64,000 nucleotides of DNA, taken from Termitomyces sp. T153 (Eukaryota; Basidiomycota; Agaricomycetes; Agaricales; Lyophyllaceae). Below the pieces are notes generated by a model. It saw only the letters and a list, made by a program, of their open reading frames with translations. It was not told the origin of the DNA and did no database searches. The DNA lies in the NCBI GenBank assembly GCA_018296165.2, contig JACKQL020000115.1:1-64000 (forward strand), given 5' to 3'. Shown here piece after piece: positions 46,559-56,619 of the stretch. Both the position numbers and the translations under genes were made by a program. The stretch's first letter is position 1. Every line of letters begins with the position of its first letter.

Positions 46559-46932
46559 TGTTAGAATTGCTTATTGCATTCTACTATGAATGATCAGCAT
46601 TCACTCCAATTTCATTTATCACATGTATAATCTGCTTCCTTCATTTCTATTCAGTTTATCACATGTATCTTCCATGTGATTACCTTTCTATTTAATTCAA
46701 TCACATGTATCTTCCATGTGATTACCTTTCTACTTAATTCAATCACATGTATCTTCCATGTGATTCCCTTTCTATTCAGTTCAATCACATGGATTCTCAT
46801 GTGATTCCTTCTATTCAGTTACATTATAGTATATATAGATAATGTAGAAGCCTGAAGTCCCTACTCAGTTTCTGACTCTGGACTTCAGCTTTAGTAACTG
46901 TTCAGTCCCCTGTGCTTTGCCTGTCTTCAACA
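46559..46932 (+). repeat. TRIM 5' LTR (374 bp) with 42-bp minisatellite
   Basis: TGTTAGAATTGC...GTCTTCAACA. Between about 46655 and 46815 it holds units of 42 bp (CAATCACATGTATCTTCCAT and onward), each with ATCACATG...CATGTGAT inverted halves. TATA-like TATATATAG lies near 46830. Confidence 0.88.
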
Positions 46933-46944
46933 GGTTATGGGCCC
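46933..46944 (+). promoter_or_regulatory. Primer-binding site, half-tRNA(iMet) type
   Basis: GGTTATGGGCCC directly after the 5' LTR is complementary to the GGGCCCATAACC anticodon stem-loop of eukaryotic initiator tRNA-Met. Copia and Ty5 are known to prime with a tRNA-iMet fragment cut in the anticodon loop. Confidence 0.7.
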
Positions 46945-47299
46945 TGGCCTCTAAAGCTTTAGTCTGAAGTTTTTCTCATTTTGATTTGCTTTGTGTCTGT
47001 GCTATAGTCCTTATAGTAGTTGCAGCTCCCTTTACATACATAGACTCTGAACTATTGGATAGTAACCCTCAAGTGGAGCTGCTTTATCTTGCCAGTGAAG
47101 CCTGACCTGCCTAACTGGGAGGTGTTACAATTGCAGAGTCTGCAGTTGGTTAGTTAGCTTTACCATACCTCACTTTCCTGCTGCACCACTCCTGAAGACC
47201 TTACAGGAACCCTGCCAGTTTGACTAGTGGAGTTCTTCAGGCAGGGAATGGGCATTTACTAGCTTATTCAAGCTTGGAGATTGACTGGATCAGGGGGAG

Positions 47300-47631
47300 T
47301 GTTAGAATTGCTTATTGCATTCTACTATGATGATCAGCATTTATTCCAAGTTCATTTATCACATGTGTTGTCTGCTTCCTTTATTTCTATTCAGTTCATC
47401 ACATGTATCTTCCATGTGATTCCCTTTCTATTCAATTCAATCACATGTGTCTTCCATGTGCTTCCCTTTCTATTCAGTTCAATCACATGGAGAATCCATG
47501 TGATTCCTTCTATTCAGTTACATTATAGTATATATAGATAATGTAGAAGCCTGAAGTCCTCACTCAGTTTCTGACTCTGGACTTCAGCTTTAGTGACTGT
47601 TCATTCCCCTGTGCTTTACCTGTCTTCAATA
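47300..47631 (+). repeat. TRIM 3' LTR (332 bp)
   Basis: It is the same LTR as 46559-46932 but exactly 42 bp shorter, that is, one minisatellite unit fewer. It is followed by the GGCTT duplication. Confidence 0.88.
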
Positions 47632-49718
47632 GGCTTATGCAGGCTGCATGTTTGTAGCCAGCCTATGTAGGTGGTGCATCTGTAACAATGAGGGGGTGGT
47701 CAGTGTGCCCACCTCTCTGTACCAGTCATTGTATTGGGTGGCCTGGGCTTATATGTACATCAGAAGAGAAAAGAGAATACCCAGAATCACAGAAGGAGGC
47801 TAATATTGCATCTGATTCGATTTATTTGATGGTGAAAGATGATCAAAGAATCCATCTCAATGATTATAAAGATCAACCAGACAAAATATGGGAAGCCTTG
47901 AAGGCAGTTACACATGCAGAAATGCCCTGGTACATGCTCCAATGCTTATGATGACTTGTTCTACATTAGAAAAGGAGAAGAGGAGAGTTTGCAGACTCTA
48001 ATCAACAGAATTGAGACTGCAATGAAGAAAATCCAGGATTTGCACCCTAAAGACTTTGATATTGCCAAATTAGACAATGAACTAGCATCTATAGCATTAG
48101 TAAGAGTGCTTCCTGATAATTTCTTAGCATTTGTATCCACCCTCCTTCTCAAAGATGACTTGGACAAGGCCAAGATCCATCAGGCCTTTGTTACAGAGGA
48201 AATACAACATTGTCATTGCTCTGATGAGTCTGCTGCTGCTATAATTGCTATGAGTGCTGCATTAGCCAAAGTTGTCTGTAACTTTTGCACCTTCCAAGGT
48301 CATACACAAGCTAATTGCTACAAATACAAAGCAGCTTAGCAGCAGACAAAATCTCATAACAAAAGAGGCAAAAAGGGCCAGAAGCAAGCTAATGCAGCTT
48401 TCATTGATGACAGGTCCAAGAAAGATGATGTCAAATCTGCTGAAAATGCAAGTACTCATTTACTGTATCATTCAGATCCTTCTCTTCCCATACAGCCTGA
48501 AGCTGACTTTAATTGGATTGTAGACTCAGGAGCCACTTGCCACAAGACTCCACATTGAAATCCTATTGAAGTCCAGTCTGGTTAGCTGATAATAGCATTA
48601 TTTACTCAGCTGGGATTGGAACAGTTGTATTCCATCCAGTTGTAAATGGGAAGAAAATCTGGTCTTTAGAGTCTCATAGAGTCTTGCATGTTCCATTACT
48701 TCAGAATAAACTCTTGTCCTGTATATTTAACCAGAAACAAAGGCTACAACATTCATATTGACAAACAGGCCATGCATTTCTGGTTGAATGGAAAAGAGTT
48801 ATTCTGTGCCACAATTAACTCTAATAATTCTGCTCATTTGGATGGTTGTACTGCACCTATTTGAGAGTCTGCTCATTTTACCAGCACATTACCACTTGAT
48901 CTGATACTCTGGCATTGCAGCTTTGCTCATCATAACTATGCCAATGTTAAAAAGATGATCAATAATAAGTTGGTAGTTGGTTTGGACTTGAATTCTGCTG
49001 CAAAGCTTGATCCCATCTGTGAACCTTGTTTGGCTAGCAATATGCACTCCAATCCTTTTCCTTCTTCCAGTAGTCATGCATATAAACCATTGAAATTGAT
49101 CCACAGCAATGTACATAGCCCTCTTCCAGTCACTGCAATTGGGGCTATTGTTATTTGATCACATTCCAAATTCATTGATGATTGCATAAGCTTTAAAGCT
49201 GATATGGCTGTAAAAAAGAAAAGTGAAGCATTTAATGCCTTTGAGACATTCAAAGCTTATGCAGAGAATGCTCTAGATACCAAAATCAAGGCTATAAGAT
49301 GATAAAGGTGGAGAGTACATGTCAAAGGAGTTTACCACATATACTGATGCTTGTGGAATAAAAAAAAAGCATACAACTTGTAATAGACCTCAGCAGAATG
49401 GTGTTACTGAGGGAGCAAATAGGACACTCTCAGAAGACATCACTGCTATGGCTCAATAAATTAGGTCTATGACTTCATTCTAATGCTGACACTGGTATTT
49501 GACCTTGCACTACATTCTGTGATGCCTCACATGGAGATTGTCCTGATTCTAGCCACTCTACTGGTGCTTATCTGATGACTATTGGTTGTGAAGCTATTGG
49601 AAGGAGTAGCAAGCTTCAATCAGTTGTTGCTTTATCTACAACTGAAGCAGAATACATTGCTGCTGTAGATACTGGCAAAGAAATCATCTGGATGTGGAAT
49701 ATTCTACATGAAATTGGT
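47632..49718 (+). pseudogene. Copia gag-pol, internally deleted and decayed
   Basis: Gag (47770-48340; NRIETAMKKIQDLHP, LVRVLPDNFLAFVSTLL) ends in a zinc knuckle CNFCTFQGHTQANC (about 48279). A protease motif WIVDSGATCH follows (about 48510-48545), then a pre-integrase segment LILWHCSFAHHNYANVKK (about 48905-48955) with CEPCLASN. The integrase core has NVHSPLP (Asp lost) and QQNGVTEGANRTL (about 49390-49430). Then, with no RT in between, comes the C-terminal RNase H piece FCDASHGD...VVALSTTEAEYIAA (49515-49660). About 2 kb covering RT must be deleted. Order PR-IN-(RT)-RH identifies Ty1/Copia. Several stops are present. Confidence 0.82.
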
Positions 49719-49907
49719 CATGTGATTTCTTCTATTCAATCACAATTCTACTCAGTTACATTATAATATATATAGATAATGTAGCAGCCTGAAGTCCCTA
49801 CTCAGTTAGTATGTCACTCCCTCTTCAATATATTCAGTTTCTGACTCTGGACTTTGACTTCAGCTTTAGTGACTATTCAGTCCCCTGTGCTTTGCCTGTC
49901 TTCAACA
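49719..49907 (+). repeat. Copia 3' LTR remnant at the outer edge of the inverted repeat
   Basis: It matches the 3' half of the TRIM LTR (from the CATGTGATT region to TCTTCAACA). From 49731 on it is also part of the left palindrome arm and reappears inverted at 63824-64000. Confidence 0.8.
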
Positions 49908-50109
49908 GCCTCTACCTGTTGTTTGTTCATTGAGCTTGAGGACTCTCAGGGCTTTGCCATCTTCATCTGCATGCAAATTTCCCTAAGCTCAAACTATATA
50001 TATATTCCTTCAAGATTATTATCCAGTTATGAGAGGGGGAACAATTGGAGTATGAAGGAGCCCAACCCTGGGTCAGATCCTTTGTTTGGTGAGTGGTCAA
50101 AGGCATGAG

Positions 50110-51090
50110 CTGATAGTTGGTGTAGGCATCCTCAAGCTTTTCCACATACCAAGTGACAATATTATAGAATTATGCAGGCACCTATACTGGGACTCAAGAA
50201 TTGAGTCATTGACCTCATAATAAGTCCTCTGGTCATTGTGTCAAGGGTAAATTCCAGAATATTGTCTAGTCATTGGCTCCTTTTTGTCCTTGTGCTGCAT
50301 ATCAGGCACTTCTAGTTTGATTACTTGATGCTCCAAGCCCAGATGTCCCCCAACTATTGTTGTTCAGTACTAGCTTTACCAAGGTTACCTCTGTCCTAGA
50401 TTCTGCAGTGCACTGCTCAGCATACTATGCTTCAATCTCATATTTCTTGTGCACCATGTCACCAATTAGTACAATGAAGTCTGTTCCACAGACTTGATTC
50501 CATAACAATATCTCAAGGTTGCTGATGTCATTGGTTACAAATCTCTTGCCTTTTGTATTGCAAGCAGTTATAGTTGCATTGACTTGAGCATGTATTTGAG
50601 CTTATGAGCAGTAGCACTCCACATGTGAGTTATTCCCAAGCCTTCTCCACCTCCCACAGTAGTACCAATTTCACCTCAGAGTGTGAACCTTAAAATCATA
50701 AGATCTGTCTGTCCACCCAAACTTCATGGGTGGGCTGGACCAGTCATTATATTATTTGTTCTCAAATATTGTCCTTGTTGTTGGTTAGTAGCTCAGCAGA
50801 TACAATGTCTAGCCAAGCCCTTTCAAAGTACATGAGTGAGTGGGCTTGTCTGCTTCCCACTCAAGCTCCTCACTAAAGTCAGATACTGACTGTAAGTCAG
50901 GGAGGCTGTCAGCCTCTCTGTCTGGATTCTCCAAGAGAGACATCAGCCAAGAGAAAGAAGATTTCTCCAAAGATAGGCTTTCCAGAAGATAATCAACAAA
51001 GAATCCCAGCCACTTCCCAAATTCAATTGCTACAATACTCCATATTGTTGAGATTTGTTCAGGAGATGTGTCTTGTTCTATTTGCTTTTA
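50110..51090. other. Unassigned transposon-like DNA, left arm
   Basis: CpG-poor DNA with no supportable gene. It is mirrored at about 62641-63621. It probably continues the retroelement whose gag remnant lies next to it. The minus-strand reading contains scattered acidic and helical pieces (for example SLLENPDREADSLPDL), but nothing I can name. Confidence 0.35.
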
Positions 51091-52091
51091 GAATATGAGG
51101 AAGTTGGTGATCCTGTTACATTGTTGCAAATATATTTGATTTTATGCCTGGGGGCTTTCCAGAAGAGGATTTCATTGTCTTGCTGTTTGAATTATATGTA
51201 AAGTAGCCAACTTTGCCATAGTTGAAACAATGTTTGTACTCTGCAATCTGGTTTTTGCTGAGTTCATCCAAACATTTATCCTGTGGTTTGGAGGAGCTTT
51301 TCTTAGACTCAAAACTCTTGGTGCTTTTCTTAGAACCTGGTGTAGTATTGGTGTATTGCCACATGAAAATTGGACTTATAGTGCTTATGCCTGCTTCCCT
51401 CCAGCTTGGAACTCAAAACTTTCCAGTGATTGTCCTAGTAATCTTTGTGCCTGTGTGATTTGTAGTGCCTGAATGAATATTCTGCTTCACTTTTGTTACC
51501 ATCCAGGTCTACATTGTCTGCATGTTTGAGGAATTTGACATAAGATACTATCTTGTGCTAATGAGAGACCTTGGAGTCCAATCTTGCTTGGTACACTCCC
51601 CATTTGGAGGTCTGGAATCCATTGAAATGTTTTACTACCTTTCTTTCTTTGTTTACTAATGGATCCAACAATAGATGAATAGTTCTTCCAGCTTGGCAAC
51701 ATATTTGCACATAGTAAGTGATTTCCCTTAGCCAAAGTCTGAGCAGTTCTTTAAAAAACTTCTCAAGGGTCTACTTCTTAGGGCACCTTTACACAAGTAG
51801 AAGCTCCAAGCTCTCCCCATGAGAAAGCTAGCAATGATGGTAATGTAGCATCTCTGCTCAATATCCATCAGTTAGGTAGGTCAAACATTGATTCATCAAC
51901 TGCATGAATTTCTGGATATCTAACATCCCATTGTATTTTTCAGGTGGAATCAGTTTTACAGTTGAATCTGGTTTGTGGCAGGACCAACTTTGATGCTTTG
52001 ACTTTTTTGATTTACAATGTTCCTTTTGGGACCTCTTCTTGTCATACTTCTGGCAGCAACAACAACTCAGTAAGTCATCAGAGGCTCTACT
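51091..52091 (-). pseudogene. LTR-retroelement gag remnant, left arm
   Basis: On the minus strand, broken frames read IPPEKYNGMLDIQKFMQLMNQC (about 51940-51880), a Gag capsid start, then FFKELLRLWL and KERKVVKHFNGFQTSKWG. A decayed zinc knuckle follows (HCFNYGKVGYFTYNSNS, about 51235-51185), with Tyr replacing the second Cys and the His. It resembles basidiomycete Gypsy Gag. Stops are frequent. It is identical to the right-arm copy at 61640-62640. Confidence 0.6.
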
Positions 52092-52434
52092 ATGAGAGAA
52101 ACTTCCTGATTCTAAGGAGTTGTCTGCTGCTCTCTATTGGATTATTGCTAGAACATCTGCTGCTGGACTCACTTGAACTGCTGTCCAAGGAGTCAGAAGG
52201 GAAAGTAGTCTGAGTCAGTCCAAGGAGTCAGAAGGGAAAGTAGTCTGAGTCAGACAACTCTTGGTCATGTTGTTAAATGATGACAGGTCAAGTCATCTGA
52301 CAGCTTAGAGCTCTAAATTCTACACAACACTGTTGAGTGTCCCAGTCCCTGCAATGAGCCAATTATCACAGTGGCAGAATCATCTCATGCCTAGAAAGTA
52401 CTTATATGTAACTTCCTAGCTCCCTGTGTAACTA

Positions 52435-52507
52435 GATTGTGTAGCTTAGTGGTTAGAGCATCATATGGAGTACATATCCAAGAAAGGTTCAATTCCTAGT
52501 ATGGTCA
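52435..52507 (+). tRNA. tRNA-like sequence or tRNA-derived repeat head (degenerate), left arm
   Basis: The spacing fits a 73-nt tRNA: a 7-bp acceptor stem (GATTGTG with TATGGTC, closed if G-U pairs are allowed), A-box-like TAGCTTAGTGGTTAGAGC with a pairing D stem, and B-box-like GGTTCAATTCC. The anticodon stem and T stem are poorly paired and position 33 is not T, so it is likely a pseudogene or SINE head, not a working tRNA. No anticodon is assigned. Confidence 0.4.
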
Positions 52508-52936
52508 CTTTTCATTCTCAACACATGTTTATGTCCAATACTAGTGAATAATTTCCCTAATGCACTGCTTTTTGCAACCTGGTTGATGGGGTGTAGTATT
52601 TCTCTGCCTGAGTCCTTCTTAGCATAAGGGCCCCCCTTGAAATTGGAATTGGTGTTCTTAGAGGTGGGGTTGTTATCTCTGGATATACTGGCATATCTAC
52701 CATCTACTTGATACTCCTCAGTCATCATGTTACAACATGCCTGTTCTACTGTTGGAAGCAAGTATGAGCTCTCACAGATCAAATGGTAGTAAAGTGGCTA
52801 CAAGGTGTAACTGGCATGCTTGAAAAGGCATTGGGCCAGAGTACCTGAAGGAGTGTCCATAATCACCATCCTTACTGTACTGTGGGAGCTAGGACACTAT
52901 AACATGTAAAAAATAGCTCTCCAAAGAAATAAAATG

Positions 52937-52937
52937 G

Positions 52938-52985
<48 letters not shown>
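52937..52985 (+). repeat. (CAAT)n microsatellite, left arm (about 12 units)
   Basis: Tandem CAAT/ATCA units. The mirror tract at 60690-60794 has about 26 units, which accounts for the 56-bp offset. CpG-poor transposon DNA lies outside it and CpG-containing DNA inside it. Confidence 0.95.
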
Positions 52986-53550
52986 GACTTACAATTCCTC
53001 TGATTTTATTTGAGCCTTGTTGGAAAGTTTGACCCAGTTAGACTTCTAACTCAATTAATAGAAACTATATTTCTTCTTGTTATGTTCGTAGAAGTGAACT
53101 TAAGCCCCGGATTTTTGTGAATACAAAGATTCACGACTAAATCCATCTTAGTCCGGCAGTCAGTCAAAACTTTACATCTTGCATCATTAAAGACTAGACT
53201 GCAAGTATGGATGGACACCGTAATTGGTAAGATCGAAATACATAATAGAAGACCTAATCAGACAAAACCAATAAAAAGTCTGTGCAAGTGGGGTAGCATC
53301 AAAACCCCGGTGGGGAAAGCTTCCCACCACTGCATTTCGGGATACGCAATGTTGCAATGTTGTCATGATCATGGATAAGGTAATGGAAATAGTAGAAAGA
53401 ATAATCAGAAGCCAGCCTGAGGTACATCATATACTGGGAAGGAAATACATAAGAGTGATATAACATCAACCTTGCAGCTCGTTGGCGGCTAGTTCACTAT
53501 GACAAAGTCAGGAAAGGTGAATGGAAGATGAACTTGAAGGTAAGTTGTGC
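52986..53550. other. Gene-free inner arm DNA, 3' of the 182-residue gene (left copy)
   Basis: CpG-containing sequence without a supportable gene. It probably includes the 3' untranslated region of the adjacent gene. Short open frames are unlikely to be real. Confidence 0.4.
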
Positions 53551-54099
53551 TCACTGGGGAAAGCTGAAGAGTGCCGACTGCACTATGGGTCGTGGCTGTA
53601 CAGCATTATAGGCATCGGACAAATGTTTGTCTCCAAACTGGTTGATCTCGTGTTGGATTTGTTGGCGCGAATAGTCGGTGTGAACATAACCCGCCCTCCT
53701 AAGCCGTTCAATTATATCCAAGACCCAAGTCTGACAGTTGATATTCGGTGTAATGCCAACTAAGTTGTCGAGAGAACGGATCTCGGAATCCAAAGGCGAC
53801 TGATACTGTATCGGGACGATGCCAATGAGTATCAAGCCAATCAAGTACATAGAAGAGAGGACTCCAGAGGTCGGCGCGTGCTCTGGAATGAACTTTCCGT
53901 CTATGCTGCCCATGCTCCTAATATGATATTTATGGCCTCTCGGGACATATCTGCCCTCTCGCTTAGAATCTTTACCCGATACCCAGTCGAGGTTGTAATG
54001 ATAATACAGGCCCCAATGATGAAGATCTGTCTCCGGGCCTATGAATACGATGACGTAGACACCACCATCAACGAGCCTGCTCGGAACACTCTTGTCCAT
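53551..54099 (-). CDS. 182-residue protein, possible permuted papain-like fold (left copy)
   Basis: An intact 182-codon ATG-to-stop frame with host-like base use. I do not recognise the family with certainty. The sequence shows a His near the N-terminus in LHHWGLYYHY (His27/His28), a hydrophobic stretch at 82-98 (MYLIGLILIGIVPIQ) and a Cys in NCQTWVLDII (Cys122) before an amphipathic helix. The early-His, late-Cys order with the NCxxWV motif resembles circularly permuted NlpC/P60 or LRAT-like enzymes, and this is inference only. No signal peptide is evident. The identical copy on the other arm (59576-60124) is transcribed away from this one. Confidence 0.7.
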   Translation of the reverse strand: MDKSVPSRLVDGGVYVIVFIGPETDLHHWGLYYHYNLDWVSGKDSKREGRYVPRGHKYHIRSMGSIDGKFIPEHAPTSGVLSSMYLIGLILIGIVPIQYQSPLDSEIRSLDNLVGITPNINCQTWVLDIIERLRRAGYVHTDYSRQQIQHEINQFGDKHLSDAYNAVQPRPIVQSALFSFPQ

Positions 54100-54559
54100 G
54101 ATCTTAACAAGTTCGGTGTCAAAAGTTGGTAGCAGATGCAGAAGGCAAAAGACTAACGTACAACAGGTAAGAGCTTGAGTATAGGTAGGTAGGATGGAGG
54201 GGTGGGTGGATAGATCGATGAGTGGATGGATGGTTGTGAGTGGGTTGATGCTGATATTTTAAGGAGATTGACACTGGCGGATTTAAATGATGTAGCCGAA
54301 GAATCGGAGGCTCGGTTGACATGTAGATGGTATCGCAGATATCAGAGAAAACATTTGACAAAATAGAGCACAAGGACGGCGTTGGCAAAAGGCTTGAGAA
54401 CAAAACTTCAATTCTTCGGTGATACAAAAACAAGCAGAATCATCTGGGAAGCCCAAGGGGTTGGACGACACGAGTTGACGTGATTGTACCTGTAGAAGTT
54501 ATCATGCATCATATTCTAACATCCACAAAATATTGCAGGCGGTGAGGGTTTTGTGGGAA

Positions 54560-55640
54560 AAAACATCCTTTGTTTCTATTGAATCGGAACAAGGTGATTG
54601 TACAATTAGTCATAGAAATTTCAGCGACTGACTCTGAAAAAAATCAAACAAAATGGAAAAAAGTTATCAGTTAAGAATCAAAATACGAACAAGATTTAGC
54701 GCGCTGGTAACATACGCTGTCGCATAGGGACAGCTCTTGGAACAAAACGTTAATTCTTCAAAGGATATAAATTCTGTTTTAGAAAGTTCAAACCGGATAG
54801 CTCAAATGGAGTCTTTTGGTCGTTCGAATCAGAACAAGATGATTGTAGTACATTATCTCCATTTCAACCTCCCGATAAATCACAGACAGTTCAACGACCA
54901 AGGGCGACAGAATGGTCAGCCGACGGCGCCGACCCTACGACACATTATCTCCATTTGAGCCTCACAGAACTCACAGACAGCTCAGGAAAAGAAATGTGGT
55001 TTATTACCTCCATTCAGCCTTGCGGACAGAATGGTCAGCCGACCCTGGGACAAATTACCTCCATTTCAGCCTCACGACAAAAATCACAGACAACTAAAAT
55101 GAAATCTTTCGTTCTTTTAGATCAGAACCAGATGGTCGTAGTACAATTACCTCCATTTCAACCTCACGACATAAATTACAGACAGTTCAACGACCAAAAG
55201 ATGTGGTTAATTACCTCCATTTTTATCCTTGCGACGGAATGGTCAGCCGACTCTGGGACACATTATCTCCATTTCATCCTTGCAACCAGAATGGTCAGCC
55301 GATGCTCAGACGTGATTGCATCTCTGCAGTTATCCATGGCAGCGTTTCCAGTAGTGATGTCTACAAGCTGAAGGTTCTTTGGGTGCCTAATATCCTCCTT
55401 GTTCTTGAAGACGATTGTGCAGCCGGCCCTCGGACGTGATCGCACCTGTAGAATTGATCTGTGTCCAAAGGATCGATCTGTGGGCAACTAACATCATTTG
55501 TTCTTCTTGATTTAGTCAAAATAAATGCTATGCGATGAACATCTTTTTGGTTTAGCTAGGTGATTGTGCATTATATGCCTCAATTACGGCCTTGCAACAG
55601 AAATCCATAGACAACTGAACGACCGATTCCCGGGAAATGA
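54560..55640 (+). repeat. Degenerate higher-order tandem repeats, left arm
   Basis: Blocks around 54571, 54811, 55110 and 55541 share the order TCAGAACAAGATGATTGTAG, ATTAYCTCCATTTCANCCT, then ACAGACARYTCAACGACC. In between, TGGTCAGCCGAC boxes recur (54912, 55031, 55241, 55292). A GACGTGATYG-CACCTGTAGAA box occurs near 54478, 55309 and 55433. No coding is supported. It is mirrored at about 57995-59104. Confidence 0.7.
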
Positions 55641-55873
55641 AATCCTGGCGAGGACAATACTTTCTTCAAAGAGACCTCTCGTCAAATTCGTCTCGGTGAA
55701 GAGGTATGTACTGAGAATGGACTTGAGAGTCAACCAAATTCAGATCCATAGACAACCAATTCCCGGGAAATGAAATCCTGGCGAGGACAATACAACACTT
55801 TCTTCAAAAGAGACCTCTTGTCAAATTGAATTCGGTGAAATATGTACCGAGAATGGACTTGAGAGTCAACTAA
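55613..55873 (+). repeat. Two-unit tandem duplication (about 130 bp each), left arm
   Basis: TTCCCGGGAAATGAAATCCT begins near 55626 and again near 55760, each followed by the same GGCGAGGACAATAC...GAGAGTCAAC sequence with small indels. It lies upstream of the duplicated APH promoter. The mirror copy is at about 57762-58022. Confidence 0.85.
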
Positions 55874-56169
55874 ATTAGGTGTTTGGCAGGACGAATAAAT
55901 GTTGGAAAACCGGCTTTCTGATAAGTGCGGAAGACGGCCCGTGTCCCACGCATAATGACTATATCAGACTATATCATATAAGCAATTTGAACCGTGGCAA
56001 ACAACAACAGTGTAACCTTTCTTAACCGTGCAAACTTTTCAAGCGAATTCGATTGCTTTGGGCCATGTTGGTGTGTTCTTCTTGTTGAGACCTTCGACGT
56101 TCCTGATTCTAGCCTGCCAAGAATCATTCAAAGTGCTCTCCGCTTCTTAGGAAAGTACGCTGGTTCGTC
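55874..56169 (+). promoter_or_regulatory. Duplicated APH upstream region (left copy)
   Basis: This is the same sequence as that upstream of the intact APH gene (57463-57758), apart from one TTC unit, but here it points rightward into the truncated start at 56170. Promoter elements cannot be fixed by eye. Confidence 0.5.
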
Positions 56170-56238
56170 ATGAAGGAGATCGTCTTACGGATCAGCTCTT
56201 GGTATGTGAGATACTGCGGCTTCAGCTCAAAATCTTAA
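56170..56238 (+). pseudogene. Truncated APH gene start (22 codons)
   Basis: The first 18 codons are identical to the APH gene at 57462. The repeat then ends, and the frame reads four unrelated codons into TAA at 56236-56238. It marks the inner breakpoint of the inverted repeat. Confidence 0.85.
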
Positions 56239-56619
56239 TTCGTTCAGCAAGCTTCCTTAATTTTACAGTAAGATCACAGTTGATCAATACAGCCTTTTTT
56301 GCGACACTTTAATCACACCTTTGTTACTAGAAAATCTATTCGCGTAGTCGTAACCTTCTTTCGCGCATCCTCCCACCTCTCCCTTTTTGTTTTTTTTTGG
56401 AGTCTTGAATTTCATTTGTAAGTTACATTTCATCTATTTAGTTAGTGTCCATAGTGTACAGCCCTTCGCTTCGTCGCTACTTCTCGCTATATTTTTCCAT
56501 CTCTCTCAAAACTTCAGCCAGTTCCGGCATCATGCGATAAGCTGCAGAGGCACGTAACCATTCAAGAAATATAACAACCTAAATAAAGAGTTGTACCATG
56601 CTCTAACGAGAAAAAGGCA
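56239..56619. other. Loop DNA downstream of APH gene
   Basis: Single-copy spacer with T-rich tracts (56390-56400), probably containing the 3' untranslated region of the APH gene. No separate gene was seen. Confidence 0.5.

Larger units (their letters stand above)
46559..47631 (+). mobile_element. Miniature Copia-type LTR element (TRIM), about 1.07 kb
   Basis: LTRs at 46559-46932 (374 bp) and 47300-47631 (332 bp) flank only 367 bp with no coding capacity. The internal start GGTTATGGGCCC matches the complement of the anticodon arm of initiator tRNA-Met. A purine tract (CAGGGGGAG) precedes the 3' LTR. The target duplication GGCTT lies at 46554-46558 and 47632-47636. The LTR resembles the remnant at 49719-49907, so the adjacent Copia family is the likely helper. 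Confidence 0.9.
49731..56223 (+). repeat. Giant inverted repeat, left arm (about 6.5 kb)
   Basis: It is essentially identical to the reverse complement of 57409-64000. Mirror coordinates sum to 113731 (outer), 113675 (after the CAAT tract), 113635 (after a divergent patch near 54.7 kb) and 113632 (after a TTC indel). The outer part is CpG-poor and transposon-derived. The inner part (from about 53000) keeps CpG. It ends in the first 18 codons of the APH gene. Confidence 0.96.

Noticed and set aside
53521..54433. Extra ORFs overlapping the 182-residue gene on the other strand and upstream
   Set aside because: They are shadows of the intact gene or translations of a CCATCC/CTACC-rich leader; identical shadows occur in the mirror arm.
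54737..55439. Overlapping 60-140 residue frames in the inner arms
   Set aside because: They translate the tandem repeat modules in more than one frame, so they are unlikely to be proteins.
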